Of a DNA stretch of 64,000 nt, positions 47,796-60,499 are shown piece after piece. Made by a program: the position numbers and the translations under genes. How positions within the stretch are numbered: position 1 is the stretch's first letter; each line of letters opens with the position of its first letter. This stretch comes from Thunnus maccoyii (taxonomy: Eukaryota > Chordata > Actinopteri > Scombriformes > Scombridae): contig NC_056533.1 of assembly GCF_910596095.1 (NCBI RefSeq), positions 35,376,662 to 35,440,661 of the forward strand, given 5' to 3'. Under the pieces are notes generated by a model that saw only the letters and a list, made by a program, of their open reading frames with translations, was not told the origin of the DNA and searched no databases.

Positions 47796-50700
47796 ATGGT
47801 TCCAGCTTTCCTCTTCATCCTCCTCCTCTCATTGACGGCTGTTCCTCCGGTCAGACTGACAATTTCAACACTGGCATTATGATGTTACACATCATGTGAA
47901 AATCATGTATCTCCAAAATGGCAACTTTCAGTGAACTAAAAAGGGGAAAAAAGGGTTTTCATAGGTTTGGTGACAGAGCATTTTTGAGACAATCATTTAA
48001 AAAAAAAATATTTAAATGTAGAAGTACTGTCTGAACACATAAAAGAACATGTAATTCTTTAACATGGATTTTTCTTTTAATCAACAAATACTGTAAATTT
48101 TGAGATACCTGGTGTCACTGCATAGCAACAGCATCATAAAATGGTTAAAAAAAAACCCAACATGATTATAAATTGTGCATTCTTGTGCCTCTGTGTTGCA
48201 GGGCGCAACTGATGATGGAGATGAAGCAGGTGAGTTGAAGTTATTGAACTTTTGATCTTTTCCTCTCAATTCACATCTGACATATGGATAATAATGCTGG
48301 TGCTTGTTTCTGACATTCTACTTTGTCTCTTTTTTTTTTTTTCTCTCCAGAAGATTCTTTGGACGCCTCTGAAATCATTGCAAGAGCAAATGCTAACATA
48401 CGTAAGAGAGTATAATTTTATTTAATTTTTTAAAATGTCGAAGATTATGACAATTTAACGAAGAATAATTACAAACAATTGCTGGTTTCAGCTCGTCATA
48501 TGTGAGGATGTGCAGCTTTTTTTCTCCGATATTGTATTTTGGATTTTGGACTGTTGGTTAGACAGAAGCAATTTGAAGATGTCACCTTTAGGTCTCGGAA
48601 ATTGTTTTTTTTTTACAATTTCAATTTTCTTACATTTACATACAACAACTGATCAAATTATCTAAACAATGATGGACATATTAGCTGATTAATTGATCAG
48701 TTGAGCCCTATATAAAAATGTAAACATCTAGCAATCATGTAAAATTCAAGATTCACCTTCCTGCTTTGAATATTTATATGACTGTCTGTTTGTTTTGCAG
48801 CAACGAACCTGATTCACGGTGACATTGTCCCAAACATGAACAGGAATGCAGACCCTTGCACAGCCCGAGGCTGCAAATGGCCTAAATCTGGACCCTTTGT
48901 CATAGTGCCTGTCAGTATCTCCTCCTCCTACAGTAAGTCACTTTTGACCCATAAAAACCAGTCTAGTCAGTATCAGGTTTGTGTGGTTCCAGTCAGAACT
49001 ACTAAAGTTTCATTTAAGTGAAAAAGAGATTATTTTATAAAAACAAAAATCTGCCAGCCATACGCAGAAATACTATCTTAACATATATGTTGTTTATAGT
49101 AGGATTCACTTGAATAAACAATTGGAGAATTGAAAAAGACTCAAAAGCCTTGGCATTTGAGTTTGTTATGTATTGTTATGTAATTCAAGAAAGAAAAGAC
49201 AAGGAACTTCTTTAGATAGATATCTAAATAGACTAACTCAAATGTAGGACTAGTGGAAGTGTAGAAGGACTAATGAAATGAAGATAATAACGACACTATA
49301 AACTTGAGGGTATAAATGATAAATCAAGGGAATAATTTAAATAATTTGAGGGTTTAAATTAATGAACTGAGTGTCAATAGCATATTGAGCACACAGAGGG
49401 AATGATTTATAATTTGAGGACACATTTTTTACAAAGGTCTGTGTTTACCAGCTGAGATAAAAGGTGCACTTTTGAATTGATGAAGAATGATTTCAAAAAA
49501 ATTGAATCATCCTGAAAATGTGAGTTGGGATGCTTGAAGGAAGTGTAGATCACTTCTAAACAGTCTGTTCTTTGTCTCTGCAGGCAGAAATGAGCGCAAC
49601 ACCATCATTAGAAGCCTGTTGACCTTCCACCGCACCACATGCATTCGCTTTGTCTGGAGGCGATGGCATCGTAACTACCTCTACTTCTTCTCTGGCAGTG
49701 GGTAGGCAAAACATATATGTACACAAATACTGTATGTTACCATGAAAAGAACAGACTCATGAAAAGACTTTCCTAGAAACTTTCGTAAATAAATCTCATC
49801 AATCTGTGATTGCATTTCAAGAGTTAATCTGTGTTGCGGGTTACTTTTTTGGTCCCTTTACTAAGCCAATCTATGTACATCTACCCTCATTTTCTGATCT
49901 ATGTAGGTTGCCTGTGAGTGTAGAAACTGTTTTCCCACCTATCGTGTGTCTTATTTCCTCCCAAGAAAATAACAGCATTGGTTGTTTCAGCAAATTTCCA
50001 AAAAACAACATTATGTTAAGTTCAAGATGTCCAGCAGTCAAAGGAATTATTGTCAGTCAATAGCAAAGGGCTAAGTAGTGAGATGCTGTTATAAAGCCAC
50101 AAAGTCTACAGAGGAAGGAGGTTGGAATATAACCAGTGATGTTGCATCTTAACCACTAGGCTGCAGGGCACCCCATCCATTTGGCCAGTTAACTTCAAAA
50201 TTCCTCAATCAACCCAAGAGTCCAGGAATCCATCAACAATAACTGTTTTTTTTTTTTTACTATGATTTCACTGTTTGTGTGTGTGTTTGTGTGTTTGTGT
50301 ATCAGGTGCTGGTCCTACCTGGGCCGTCAGTCAAGAGGACAGGCGATCTCCCTGAGGAAGAACGGTTGTTTGTACACGGACACCATACAGCATGAGGCTC
50401 TCCATGCTCTCGGCTTCCATCACGAGCACGTCCGCTCCGACAGAGACAGATACGTCAGAATCCTCACTGAGAACATCATGTCAGGTCAGCTCACCCACCA
50501 AAATGTCATTTTACAGCTCTGGTTTTATGTTTTATACAATGCTGAGAAACATGGGGGGTGAGTTTATAATGTATACTGCTTGCATTCATAATTTTGTGAT
50601 GTAACTAGAGTGTGATGGGCCTTTTTGACCAAACACTCACAGGTAATAACCTCAGGAAGTAAAAATATGTATACCTTTAGCTAATTAGCCATGCTAGCAG

Positions 50701-51841
50701 CTCTGTTAAGCACATCATTGCTTTGAGCCAAATCAGCATGGTAACATTCTTACAGTGACAATGCTAACATACTGATGCAAAGCAAGTATAATGTTCACTA
50801 GAACATGTTCACTATCTTAGTTTAGTGTCTATAATATATTGATTTAAATTACTTGGGTGAGACACAAGTTGTGTTTATTGTCACGGGATGATTATTTTTT
50901 TGCTTTTCTTAAAGCAAAGATAAAACACTTTATCATACATACAAGACCAGCTACGTAAATTAGTGAATAGATTTATAATATATTGATTTACAACAATGTT
51001 TATTAATGTACTTTGTCATGGCATTCAGCTTTCAGCACCAGGTTGCATTGAAAAAAAAAGAGATGCAACCACAGGCAAAATATGAAAATTTAAAAGCTTT
51101 GTTTTTATATTTTGGTCTGTTCTCTCCTTCTGTGCAGGAAGGGAATCAAACTTCGAGAAGGTGGGGACTAACAACCTGGGTACTCCCTACGACTTCAACT
51201 CTGTCATGCACTACAGCAAGTGAGTGCACACAAATGTTTTTGAATGTATAGTATATTTATATATCAGTTGTTTTTATTGTCATGGGATGGTTGTTTTTTG
51301 TGTCTTAAAGCAAAGATAAACCATTTTATCATACATACAAAACCAGCTACATAAATTAGTGATTGTCTGAATTGGTAATGCTTAGATACTTCAGGTCAAA
51401 CTTCAAGAGTCTGAAAAAAACACCTAATTTGCAGTAACATAATTGTGAAAGGGGAGCTGGTGTGTGTTTATGTGTTTGTGTGTGTACAGCTGTGTCTTAT
51501 ATACTAATAATAATGTTGTCTTTGTGTCCTACAGATTTGCCTTCTCCAAAAACAGGAGGCCTACCATCATTGCCAAGAGCAATCCTAACCTTTCCTTCGG
51601 ACGCGCCAGAACGATGAGCGCCAATGACATCGCCCGCGTCAACAGGCTTTACGGATGCAGTGAGTGAAAAACGAATTTTACTACCAAGTCGTACTGTTGT
51701 TATTTGTGAGAACACAGCATATACATCCCACTACTGATTGGGTTTCTATGTAACATCAGCAAAGTAAAATATATACACGTATATCTGATTGTCAATAATC
51801 TATTAATCACAGTCTCACTGTTTTCTTCCCAACCAGATTGA
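47796..51841 (+). CDS. Six-cysteine astacin metalloprotease (nephrosin / hatching-enzyme type)
   Basis: Nine coding exons: 47796-47849, 48202-48229, 48351-48401, 48801-48932, 49584-49701, 50306-50484, 51138-51219, 51535-51659 and 51837-51841; phases agree, giving 774 nt and 257 aa. A signal peptide (about 1-18, MVPAFLFILLLSLTAV) is followed by an acidic propeptide with HGDI, whose Asp52 fits the aspartate switch that blocks the zinc. The mature enzyme probably starts at NADPCTARGCKW (60-71). The zinc site is HEALHALGFHHE (H157, H161, H167) and the Met-turn SVMHY has M211 and Y213. Six cysteines (two N-terminal extra ones) fit the C6AST group. It would be secreted and activated by removal of the propeptide. 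Relatives are nephrosin and egg-envelope hatching enzymes; which one this is cannot be decided. The last exon adds only two bases and the stop. Confidence 0.93.
48450..48720 (+). repeat. Dispersed repeat in astacin intron
   Basis: Diverged copy of the 3905-4205 family ('ggattttggactgttggtta', 'gctgattaattgatcag'), with poly-T runs. Confidence 0.5.
50871..50966 (+). repeat. Direct repeat upstream of astacin exon 51138-51219
   Basis: About 95 bases ('aaagcaaagataaaacactt', 'accagctacgtaaattagtg') are repeated with mismatches at 51269-51361 in the following intron. Confidence 0.8.
51269..51361 (+). repeat. Direct repeat downstream of astacin exon 51138-51219
   Basis: Second copy of the 50871-50966 segment; the two bracket one catalytic-domain exon. 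Confidence 0.8.
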
Positions 51842-52062
51842 GAGGGTCGGCCTCCAGATTCTTCAACTCTTGGCCCGTCATGATTACTGAAGTAGATTAC
51901 TGTTCTACTTCAAGAATATTAATAATTAATGAATTAATTTCTTCTTTTTCGTGGTGTTTCAATTTGGGATTTCTCTTTACTTTGTTTAAATCCTGGAAAT
52001 TTATCCAGTTATGATTCATAACCAATTACTTTGTATTCATTTCTTCAATGAAGTGAGACATA

Positions 52063-52068
52063 AATAAA
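52063..52068 (+). terminator. Poly(A) signal of the astacin gene
   Basis: AATAAA about 220 bases after the stop, with further AATAAA-like motifs up to 52086. Confidence 0.6.
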
Positions 52069-52089
52069 AAAAAGCAATAAAAATAAAGG

Positions 52090-53330
52090 TGTGATGTCAT
52101 TTTTCTGCCAAAAGGAGGCAGTGTCCCTCTGTCATTTTAACAGGAGTGTACAGCATACAGTTCATCAGTTTAAACTCAGTTTGTCAGTATAAGCATTTAA
52201 TATCAATTCACTGTTTTAAATGGCACTTCCCACAGACTTGAGTGACAGAATAAAACTAATGCTCAGTTTCAGTAGCTGTTCTTTGAACAGTATGATGCAC
52301 ACAAAAAATCTGACATGTTTAATATTATAGTTTTTCTATTTGTGGATTTAGTTTTCCTGGGTGAATTGTATTTTTTTCATTCACACATTTAATTTCCAAA
52401 AAAATGTCTCCTGCTTGTTCAGCCACTTTTAATCCAGGCATCACACCGACTCATATTTTGTCACCTGCAGGTTACAGACACGACCGTGACTCACTGGTGT
52501 CAGGAATAGCAGTCAGGAAGACAGTACTGTATCAGCTTGGCTCTTATGTCTCAACTGGAGTGATAGGTTTTTTTTTATTTTTAGATGCAGTAATGGTGGG
52601 TCCTGTGATCAACGCTGTCTGTGGTTCAGTTAGAGATTTGAGTCACTTACCTTTGTCTGATACTGATACTGATACCTTCTATTCTTATTTTACTTTATGT
52701 TGGGTTTAAACAGGAGTTGGTTTAAATCTAAATAGATGCTTATAGTTGTCATAAAGCTTCAAATGGAATGTATCAGGTGACTGATGTTTACATAAATAGA
52801 TGGAGATGTTTTTAAGTTGTACATGGTCATTCATGGAGTAAAGATGAAGTAATGATAGCATTCTAGTTTTAGCAAGTATACAAGCTAGACGCCCATTTTT
52901 TGTGTCTATTTGAATCAAGAATTGGTTGTGTTAGCAGGAGCAGGAGCGAAATATTAAAACCTTTAACAAACATGCCAGATTCTGTACAAGCAGTTCAAGT
53001 TCAGCAGTTCACTACAAATGTGACCCTCATAGTGGTGATAGACAAAATGTCAGGGGATAACCAAAAGATGAATCATTTTTACATTTTCAGAGTGAGTGAA
53101 AGAATTAGGAGAGAGGAGGCAGGAGTGAGGAAGAATTGCAGGATGTAATGGTGTTGAAAGAAAAACAAGGAGAAAATAAAAAAGGTGCAACTGACTCTAG
53201 ATTGAAAGAAAATGTTTAAGGTAAATATAAGGAACTTCCCCCTGTATCTAAATGAATTAATGTTCTGGTAAATATTTTTAAAGGCACAATCTGTTATCCA
53301 AATGTACACTAAAGGGCATCCCCACTAACC
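52090..53330. other. No gene seen
   Basis: AT-rich sequence without recognisable exons. The 101-aa frame at 52404-52709 has no known motif. Confidence 0.45.
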
Positions 53331-53618
53331 TCATATAGTGCCTTTCTAGTCTTCTGACCAATCAAAGCAGTTTATATTACATGCCACATTCGCTCATTCA
53401 CACACATTCATCCGCTCATGGCAGAGACTGCCATGCAAGATGCCAACCTGCTCATCACTCAACTCACACACCGATGGCACTGCCTTCAGTGTGCCTGCAG
53501 GAGCAATTTGGGGTTCAGTATCTTGCCCAAGGACACTTCGACATGTAGACTGGAGGAGCCGGGGATCAAACCGCCGATCCTCCGATTAGTGGACGAGCTC
53601 TGAGCCACTGCTACCCCA
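53331..53618 (-). mobile_element. tRNA-derived SINE, reverse orientation
   Basis: It is the reverse complement of the element at 62130-62441: 'ttgcccaaggacacttcgac' and 'gccggggatcaaaccgccga' correspond to its head and box-B region. The 3' tail lies at the low-coordinate end. Confidence 0.75.
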
Positions 53619-53639
53619 CAGCAACTGACTACTGCTGAG

Positions 53640-54728
53640 AGAGGAGACCCTTTTCATAATGTAAACATTATGGTCAGGTAGGATCCTGGATCTCCCTTAT
53701 TTCCAAAGCCCAATGTTGACAGGTATGAACTCATCATGTCAAAAGAATAAGCGTAAGATCAAACATTTTCATCAATGAATACAGTGAAGAACTCACTAAT
53801 GGACAACTACACCTATGACACTGGCATCACAACATTGGTGTCCAAGTTTAACGACTTGGTTACACAACAAAGGTGTCGCCTCTCACATTAATAGAAATGT
53901 TGTTCGTAAGTCTGGAGTTTTTTTTACTGAAATATCATCATATAATGCACCCTTACTCGATGCAATGGAAACGTATTAAGCAGACCTCGAAGACTTGTAT
54001 TTCGGTACCCCTGCACTAGAGGCATAACCCAATGACACTATTCACACACAGGGAGAGACAGACAAGAGATGAGGGTGAGTCTCCTTGAGGACAAAGATCC
54101 AAATCCAAGATCAACAGCCAAAGGGAGAAAGACAAGTCCCAGGATGGTCAATGGCCCAATGCAAAAAAGCCTTGTTACAGGAAACAAGAGGATGAGGGAG
54201 GAGATACCCAGCTTGAAGACTCATGGGCTCATTGCTGTTGGACAACAAACAGAGAAATTAAGTCTTTTTCAGAAGGTCTACAACATTCTGGTCAGCTGGA
54301 CCATTTATCAACTCAAAACTGGATTTTTCTGTCACGATGAAAACACTTTGGCATATTTAGAAAGCAAAATATTCTCCAACTGGCAGCTGACATCAAGTGC
54401 AGGGACAGTCCACATAAACAGATAATTTCTCTAGCTTTTTCTGGTCTCTGCTGTTTATCTGACTGAAGTGACTCATCACTCACTCAGTAGCGCTGGGACT
54501 CGTCTCCCTGCTTAGCAGCGTACTCTCATTTCCCTGGCAAAAACAAAAATTAGGCAAAATTTTAGCGCCAGCAGTTAAGTGTCTCTCCACAAAAAGCTTT
54601 ATTTTGAGAAGCATCCCCCTCATCTATGCTGCAGGCATTCACATGCATATGTGTACAAAACACCAGTAATCCCTACAGTGTCTGACTGTTAGTGTGAGCA
54701 AGAGGCAGAAAATTTTACAGCCTTTAGC
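53640..54728. other. No gene seen
   Basis: A 118-aa frame at 54069-54425 has no known motif and no splice context. No recognised repeat. Confidence 0.4.
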
Positions 54729-56062
54729 TGCGTTCACATGGATTCAGGCAGACGGTAGACAGACAACACCTTCTGATAACACAAGAAAAACAAACAAACA
54801 GTCTGACAGAATAGCAGGATGGCAAAACGAAACACACCACGACTATATGTTGCTACAGTGATGTCGTATTGTTTACAAAGAATGGAATAAAATATATTGA
54901 CCCTCCTGTTGTCCTCCCGGGTCAAAATTGACAGGTGTCATTATGTGCTGTCATCAAAAAAACTGCAATGGTTTCAAAACAGTATCCTGACTAAGAAATT
55001 ATGAATTATTTTAACTATAGTTGAGATCAGAGGAAAATATGTTGATGGATTATTGCAGACTGGTATATGTAAAAGTTTAGTCAGGATACTGTTTTAAAAC
55101 CATTTCAATTTTTTTGATGACAGCACATAATGACAGCTGTGGGTCAAAATAGACCCAAGGACAACAGGAGGGTTAAATGCACAATATGTAATTTCTGCCG
55201 CTAGGGGTCTCTCAATCAAAACAATAACAATAGACAGAGTTTGATGACGTTGTGAAGTAGCATGGGATTATGGGAGTTGTCGTCTTTATTGTTAAACTGA
55301 ATAAAAGTCAATCTATGACAGTTTCTGGCAGACAACCACAACGCTGATGTATTATTTTGTATGTGTGTAAGCTTTGGTAGAATTGGTAAAAGCTATGAAT
55401 TACACATATGATGTAAGTCAATTTATATCACCATAAAAAGTCCCCTGTTTTAAAAAATTACAAGCATAAAAATAGTAAAGTACCATTTAGTTTTGAAATT
55501 GCTCAGTAAACTACACAACATACGTCACCAACATGACACACACAAATGTATCTTACCTGATGTGTTTTATCCAGCGACTCCTGGTCCTTTTATCAGCCGT
55601 GAAGCAAAAGAAAGAGTAAGACTTGTCACAAGCATCATGTTAACGTTAGCTTCAGTGGCTCTGGGTAGCTTCTGGAGAGAGAAAGTTATGATGTTACGTC
55701 ACGCAACTTTTGGGTGTGTAGTCTTTCTAATTATGTATTTTCACAGTCTTATACTTCAACAGTTTTACGACAAACTGCTACTTTCTTGAATTGCAAAATA
55801 ATTTTTTAAATTGACGTGTGCAATTCATGGCACAATTCAAACAGGATCAAAAAATGATTTTTCTCTTGCCGTTGACTACTGTACATATTATTTCTGAAAT
55901 AAGTTCCCATTGTTGTCCAGCGGGAGGGGACAAACTTCGCCTCTCTCTGCCACCTACCGTTACCGTTGCTGTTATTCTCTACCAGCCTCGCCTAATTTTA
56001 CCATCCTGCTAAAATGATATCCAGTTTGCCATCTACCATCTGCCTGAATCCATGTGAATGCA
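54729..56062 (+). mobile_element. DNA transposon with about 100-bp terminal inverted repeats, hosting a nested element
   Basis: The left end 'tgcgttcacatggattcagg' and the right end 'cctgaatccatgtgaatgca' are inverted repeats that extend inward through 'tagcaggatggcaaaac' and 'ttttaccatcctgcta'. No transposase is visible. The TTAA-type element at 54901-55172 lies inside it, and a further repeat starting 'aatttctgccgctaggggtc' fills much of the middle. Confidence 0.75.
54901..55172. mobile_element. TTAA-type (piggyBac-like) MITE with an almost complete hairpin
   Basis: The ends are CCCTCCTGTTGTCCT and AGGACAACAGGAGGG. The right flank is TTAA (55173-55176) and the left flank TTGA (54897-54900), one change from TTAA. 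The internal arms 'ttatgtgctgtcatcaaaaa' and 'ttttttgatgacagcacata' continue the inverted repeat, so most of the 272 bp can fold on itself. Confidence 0.8.
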
Positions 56063-56419
56063 ACAATAGTCTCGCAGTGAATATTACATGACTACTCAGC
56101 CAATGTGATCAACAACAACATGAAGAACTGAATGATCATCCAACCAGTGCTGTTTTAATGATAATGAGTAAAACACATTTTGTTGACTGTAAACCAAATG
56201 CTAACTGATCTGATGACATTCAGTAAATTGTTTTTTAAAGGGTCATTTGTTGAAAATTACATATAATGTCATTTAGACACAGAGAGAACATAGATTTTCC
56301 GCAGTCTTAAATAGGATAAGCCTGTCTATATTGTATATTTTTCCTATTGTCAACAAATCCCATGAAAAAACAGAAACCGGCAATGAAATGATCTACTAAC
56401 AAGAACAAGTGTGTGTGCA

Positions 56420-56570
56420 TTCAAAGCCTGATCTATTTTATTCTTCTATGCTGTAGACCTCCATTGTTGTCCAGAAACTATTAAAAACCCATCAGTGAGC
56501 CACACTGCTGCACTGGGTGACATGCTCCTTCATCACCATGAACACACACACACACACACACACACTGTAG
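56420..56570 (+). repeat. Dispersed repeat fragment plus (CA)n
   Basis: 'cattgttgtccagaaactat' and 'ctgctgcactgggtgacatg' match the interior of the MITE at 58940-59236; a (CA)n tract follows at 56542-56565. Confidence 0.6.
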
Positions 56571-57772
56571 TTTCTTTTGACTCAACCCCACACACACCAT
56601 CCTGCTGCCAGAAATACTCACTAGATCAGCAAATGTGGATGAGTCCACAGCTGATATAGTCGCCAACACACATACTCCTGTTTGAGCAACGTTTGCTAAA
56701 AACTATGTGTCCAACTTTTGCCTCTGTAGGAAACGAAACTACATATTTGTGACCCATTTTTAAAGGTACACTTCATTTAGCCAAAACACAATCAAAGAGA
56801 AACATAATTGTTGTCTGGATTTTGTTGGGTTGTAACGTTTTTTCCAAAGAAGGAGGTACAACATTTTTGTACCACTCACAGCTTTGGTGCATAGTAGACG
56901 TACAAGATGCAGGACTTTAGTACCAGAGGCCGGGTTCACGTCTCAACAGATATTGAGCATCGTCGACAAATATCTCATCTTGTAAAATGTCCGGTGTGAC
57001 TGCTAACACTGGTGTTGTCACAAGTTTATCAGCTGGTGGTAATTTCCTCACTTTGGCATCCCTAACTCCTATCAGCCTCAACTTTAATATATTAATTTGC
57101 AAATGTTAGTATGCTAACAAGCTACACTACGATTGCAAACATTATATGCTAGTCATTAATATGTTAGCATTGTCATTTTGTATATGTTAGCATTTAGCTT
57201 TGCCTAAGTACAACCTATGAATTTGAATCTAAGTCTTGTTATAATGTGTATTAAATTGATGTTTGCTTTTTTTTGCCAAAACTGAACTGAGGAAGATGTA
57301 CATAGACATATTGTTGTTTCAAAAGTCTTACCATGTTGTTCTCTTTACAGTCATTATTTCAGCTTTCAAGGACAGCTGAAGCGCGTCGGCTTCTACCGAC
57401 TACAGTAGACGTACCCATGGGCTTAAAAGATCTAGTAGTAAATCTACTACTGTACTGTGTTATAAAATGTGAAATCTTAAAACATTATTCCATCAGCATT
57501 CAACAAGAAGCATATCTCATGGGTGTCAGCTGCAAGCTGCTACACTGTCAACTGTGTAAAGAGTTGTGGGATGTAAATGTTGGTGTTTGAAGTGTCTCAG
57601 TTACTCTTGGGTCAGTCTGATGCTCTTGTTTAATTTGTCTCCAGGTTTCAGGAGGCTGGAATGTGTCTGTAGGCGAGTGGGAGGCAGGAGGGGAAAAAAA
57701 ACACCTTTCTTCCTTTTCAAACAGTGACCTTTAAGGTGGCGAATGGGTGTGGAGGTATGATTTACACAGAGG
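56571..57772. other. No gene seen
   Basis: 57090-57215 is a 'gttagcat'-type dispersed repeat. The rest holds no recognisable exon. Confidence 0.45.
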
Positions 57773-57774
57773 TA

Positions 57775-57808
<34 letters not shown>

Positions 57809-57881
57809 TGTGTGTGTGTGTGTGTCAAGAGTAGTCAGAAGGGAGAAAAGATCTCTCTCACACACACACACACACACACAC
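57773..57881 (+). repeat. (TG)n and (CA)n microsatellite pair
   Basis: A (TG)n tract at 57773-57826 is followed after about 30 bases by a (CA)n tract at 57859-57881, so the two can pair as an inverted repeat. Confidence 0.9.
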
Positions 57882-58939
57882 TGGGCTGGTTGTGTGTGGA
57901 GGAGTAAAGATGAGCGGCTGGTATCTTAGCAACAGCACGTTAACGGAGGAGAGGGGAGAATGCATCAGTGAAGGTGGATGGTATACCAAACTACTGAGAC
58001 TCTGCACACACACACTCACACACGCTCACACATGCTCTCACACACACATTCATGTCAAGACTCACCACTAATGGGATAGTTTGTTTCTGGAGCCCCTGGA
58101 CAGCAGACAAAAGGTTTTCTGTTAAAGCTACCTGATGTTGTCATATGAGTTATGGAGAGTTGTTCAACATTTTCACTACTATGTTTTAAAGCTGATACAC
58201 ATTTAGACATTTGATAGACATTTTTTGGTCAAAATATACAGATTTTTTCCCCCAAAGTTAAAAAAATCTCTAATTCTGACAACTTTCATGCCAACATGTT
58301 TCAAGTTTTTACAGCAAAATGCAAATTTTCTTTGCAATGTTTTCTCTAAAAGGTGTAGACTGACATTGTTTTCCAAAGTCTGGGTTGCAGACCAAAGGTC
58401 ATAGGTTACATACTCCACATTTAAAAAAGAAAATTTTATCTGACGGCATCTGTAAAATCTGCATCACTACTGTGTCAGTGAAGTATAATCATTAATACTT
58501 AATATAGTAATGAAAATTACTAAATAGAAATAAGTTGTTTGTGGAATAAGCCTATTAACTCTCTTTTAGGCAATTAAAATCGCAGTTGAATTTGAATATC
58601 ATACCGTGCGTGTTCCCTGTTATATCTTGAATTTCTTTGCAATGACTTCTCTTAAAGGATTAGTTTGATATTGAGTTGTTTTCCTGCTGAGAGTTAGTGA
58701 GGTTGAACTGTTCTTTTAAACACAATTAATATCTACTGATTTCTATAAACGCATCAATATCTATTGACGTGTTCCAGATGGTTTTTCTGTCACTGTGTTT
58801 GAGGAAGGAACCTTGTCAGTGATGCACAGCGTTGATTGACTGGCCAACAGTCAGTCTGATATTTCTGCACATCATTACACACCAGTCTGTCTCTAGTCGC
58901 ACAGAGAGAAAAAGGCTCCAGGTGAAATTTAAAGGATAA
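57882..58939. other. No gene seen
   Basis: AT-rich sequence with short CACA-rich stretches at 58003-58048; no exon recognised. Confidence 0.45.
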
Positions 58940-59236
58940 GACAAATCTCATGTGCAGAGCCAAACTAACAATGAACTTGTCCTACTTACAAGTATTGTGT
59001 GTATATCCAAAGCCTGATCTTATTCCTCTGTGCCATAGACCTCTGTTGTTGTCCAAAACCTATAAAAAAACATGTCAATGAGCTGCACTGCTGCACTGGG
59101 TGACAGGTTCCTTCATCCCTGAAGACGGTGGTTACTGTAGCTTGTTCAGAAACGGCTCCAAAAAGTAAAAATAGCGATAAGGTGTAAATAGAAGGATGAG
59201 TTCATTATTGGTTTGGCTCTGCACATGAGATTTGTC
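58940..59236 (+). mobile_element. MITE with terminal inverted repeats of about 34 bp
   Basis: The left end 'gacaaatctcatgtgcagag' and the right end 'ctctgcacatgagatttgtc' are exact inverted copies; similarity continues through 'ccaaactaacaatgaac'. It has no coding capacity. Its interior is shared with 56420-56540. Confidence 0.85.
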
Positions 59237-59528
59237 AACAATAAAAATATGTAGAAAATCACCAGCGAAATCCTTTAAATATGAGACTACCGTTGTCTTA
59301 CTCTTTGTGTGTCTCCCTCAACATCTATCAAATCCAAATCTGTATCTTGTGGCCCACCATGTTTTGATGTTGCCTCTTCACTTCTCTCTCTCTCGCTGCC
59401 TGCCTCACTTCCTCCATCTCACACCCTCACACACTTCTAGAAGGTGTTTCTGTCCTTGATGGGTGTGAATGGGATATAATTCACCAGGGACAAGAAAAAG
59501 GTGCATGGATGGATAAATGGACTGATAT

Positions 59529-59556
59529 GGGGGGGTGGGGGGGGGGGGGGGGGGGG
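59529..59556 (+). repeat. Poly-G tract (G7-T-G20)
   Basis: Seven G, one T and about twenty G residues in a row; the exact count is likely to be uncertain in any assembly. It could form G-quadruplexes. Confidence 0.85.
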
Positions 59557-60041
59557 TGGATGCACTTAAATAGGTAGGCGGTAGGTGCCAAAAAGTGAGA
59601 GTGTTACTGTGTGTAGAGAGGACGCCAGGTGATGGATGGAGAGAGTGTTGGAGATGGAGATAGAGAAAGAAGTTTTCCATCTGGGATACCACAAATACAC
59701 CTAAACCAATGCACAAATACCATGCTCTAACAATGCACAATAAATCATTACTACACTTTAACTTCCTGCTAGATCACTAATGTTCTGTTACTAACAGGAC
59801 AAAGTCTCTTATTCAAATCACATTCATTGTATACAAAATCTCTTTTAACGTGACTGAAATTAATCTCTGCTGCTAAACATTTGAGAGTACCAAACTTTTA
59901 AAATTAAAAATGGCTACACCATTTTCCTACATAGCTAGCTAGCTACTGAGCTACATCCATGAAAAATAGCGACAGAAAAATGAGGAGATGGATGAATCTG
60001 TACAGGTTCGTTTCTCTAAGACTTTCAGAAATAACAACTCT

Positions 60042-60440
60042 TAAAGGACCAGTGTGTAGGATTTAGTGGCATCTAGCAGTGAGGTTGCACATTGCCACCA
60101 GCTGAATACCCCTCCCTTCACCCTGCCCTTCTAAGCGTGTAGGAGAACCTACTGTAGCTGCGAAACTTGCGAAAAACGCGAAAGGCCCTCTCTAGAGCCA
60201 GTGGTTGGTTTGTCTGTTCTGGGCTACTGTAGAAACATGGCGGTGCAACATGGCCGCCTCCGTGGAAGAGGACCTGCTCCCTATGTAGATATAAAGGGCT
60301 CATTCTAAGGTAACGAAAACACAACGATTCTTATTTTCATGGGATTATACACTAATTAAAACATACTTATGAATATTATATTCCATTTCTGCTCAGTTCA
60401 GTCTACTAGATGCCACTAAATCTTACAACCTGGACCTTTA
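60042..60440 (+). mobile_element. MITE with about 37-bp terminal inverted repeats
   Basis: The left end 'taaaggaccagtgtgtagga' continues 'tttagtggcatctag', and the right end 'ctagatgccactaaatctta' continues 'caacctggaccttta'. The interior holds 'aacatggcggtgcaacatgg'. It is a common fish non-autonomous element, about 400 bp. Confidence 0.8.
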
Positions 60441-60499
60441 AATTGACAAAAAAAATTTTATCAAAGAGAAAAATGTGTGCCTTCTTGTTCCATCAGTTG

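Noticed and set aside
52404..52709. 101-aa plus-strand frame
   Set aside because: No motif, no splice context, AT-rich repeat-like surroundings.
57601..57828. Frames rich in TH or CV repeats
   Set aside because: They are translations of (TG)n/(CA)n microsatellites.
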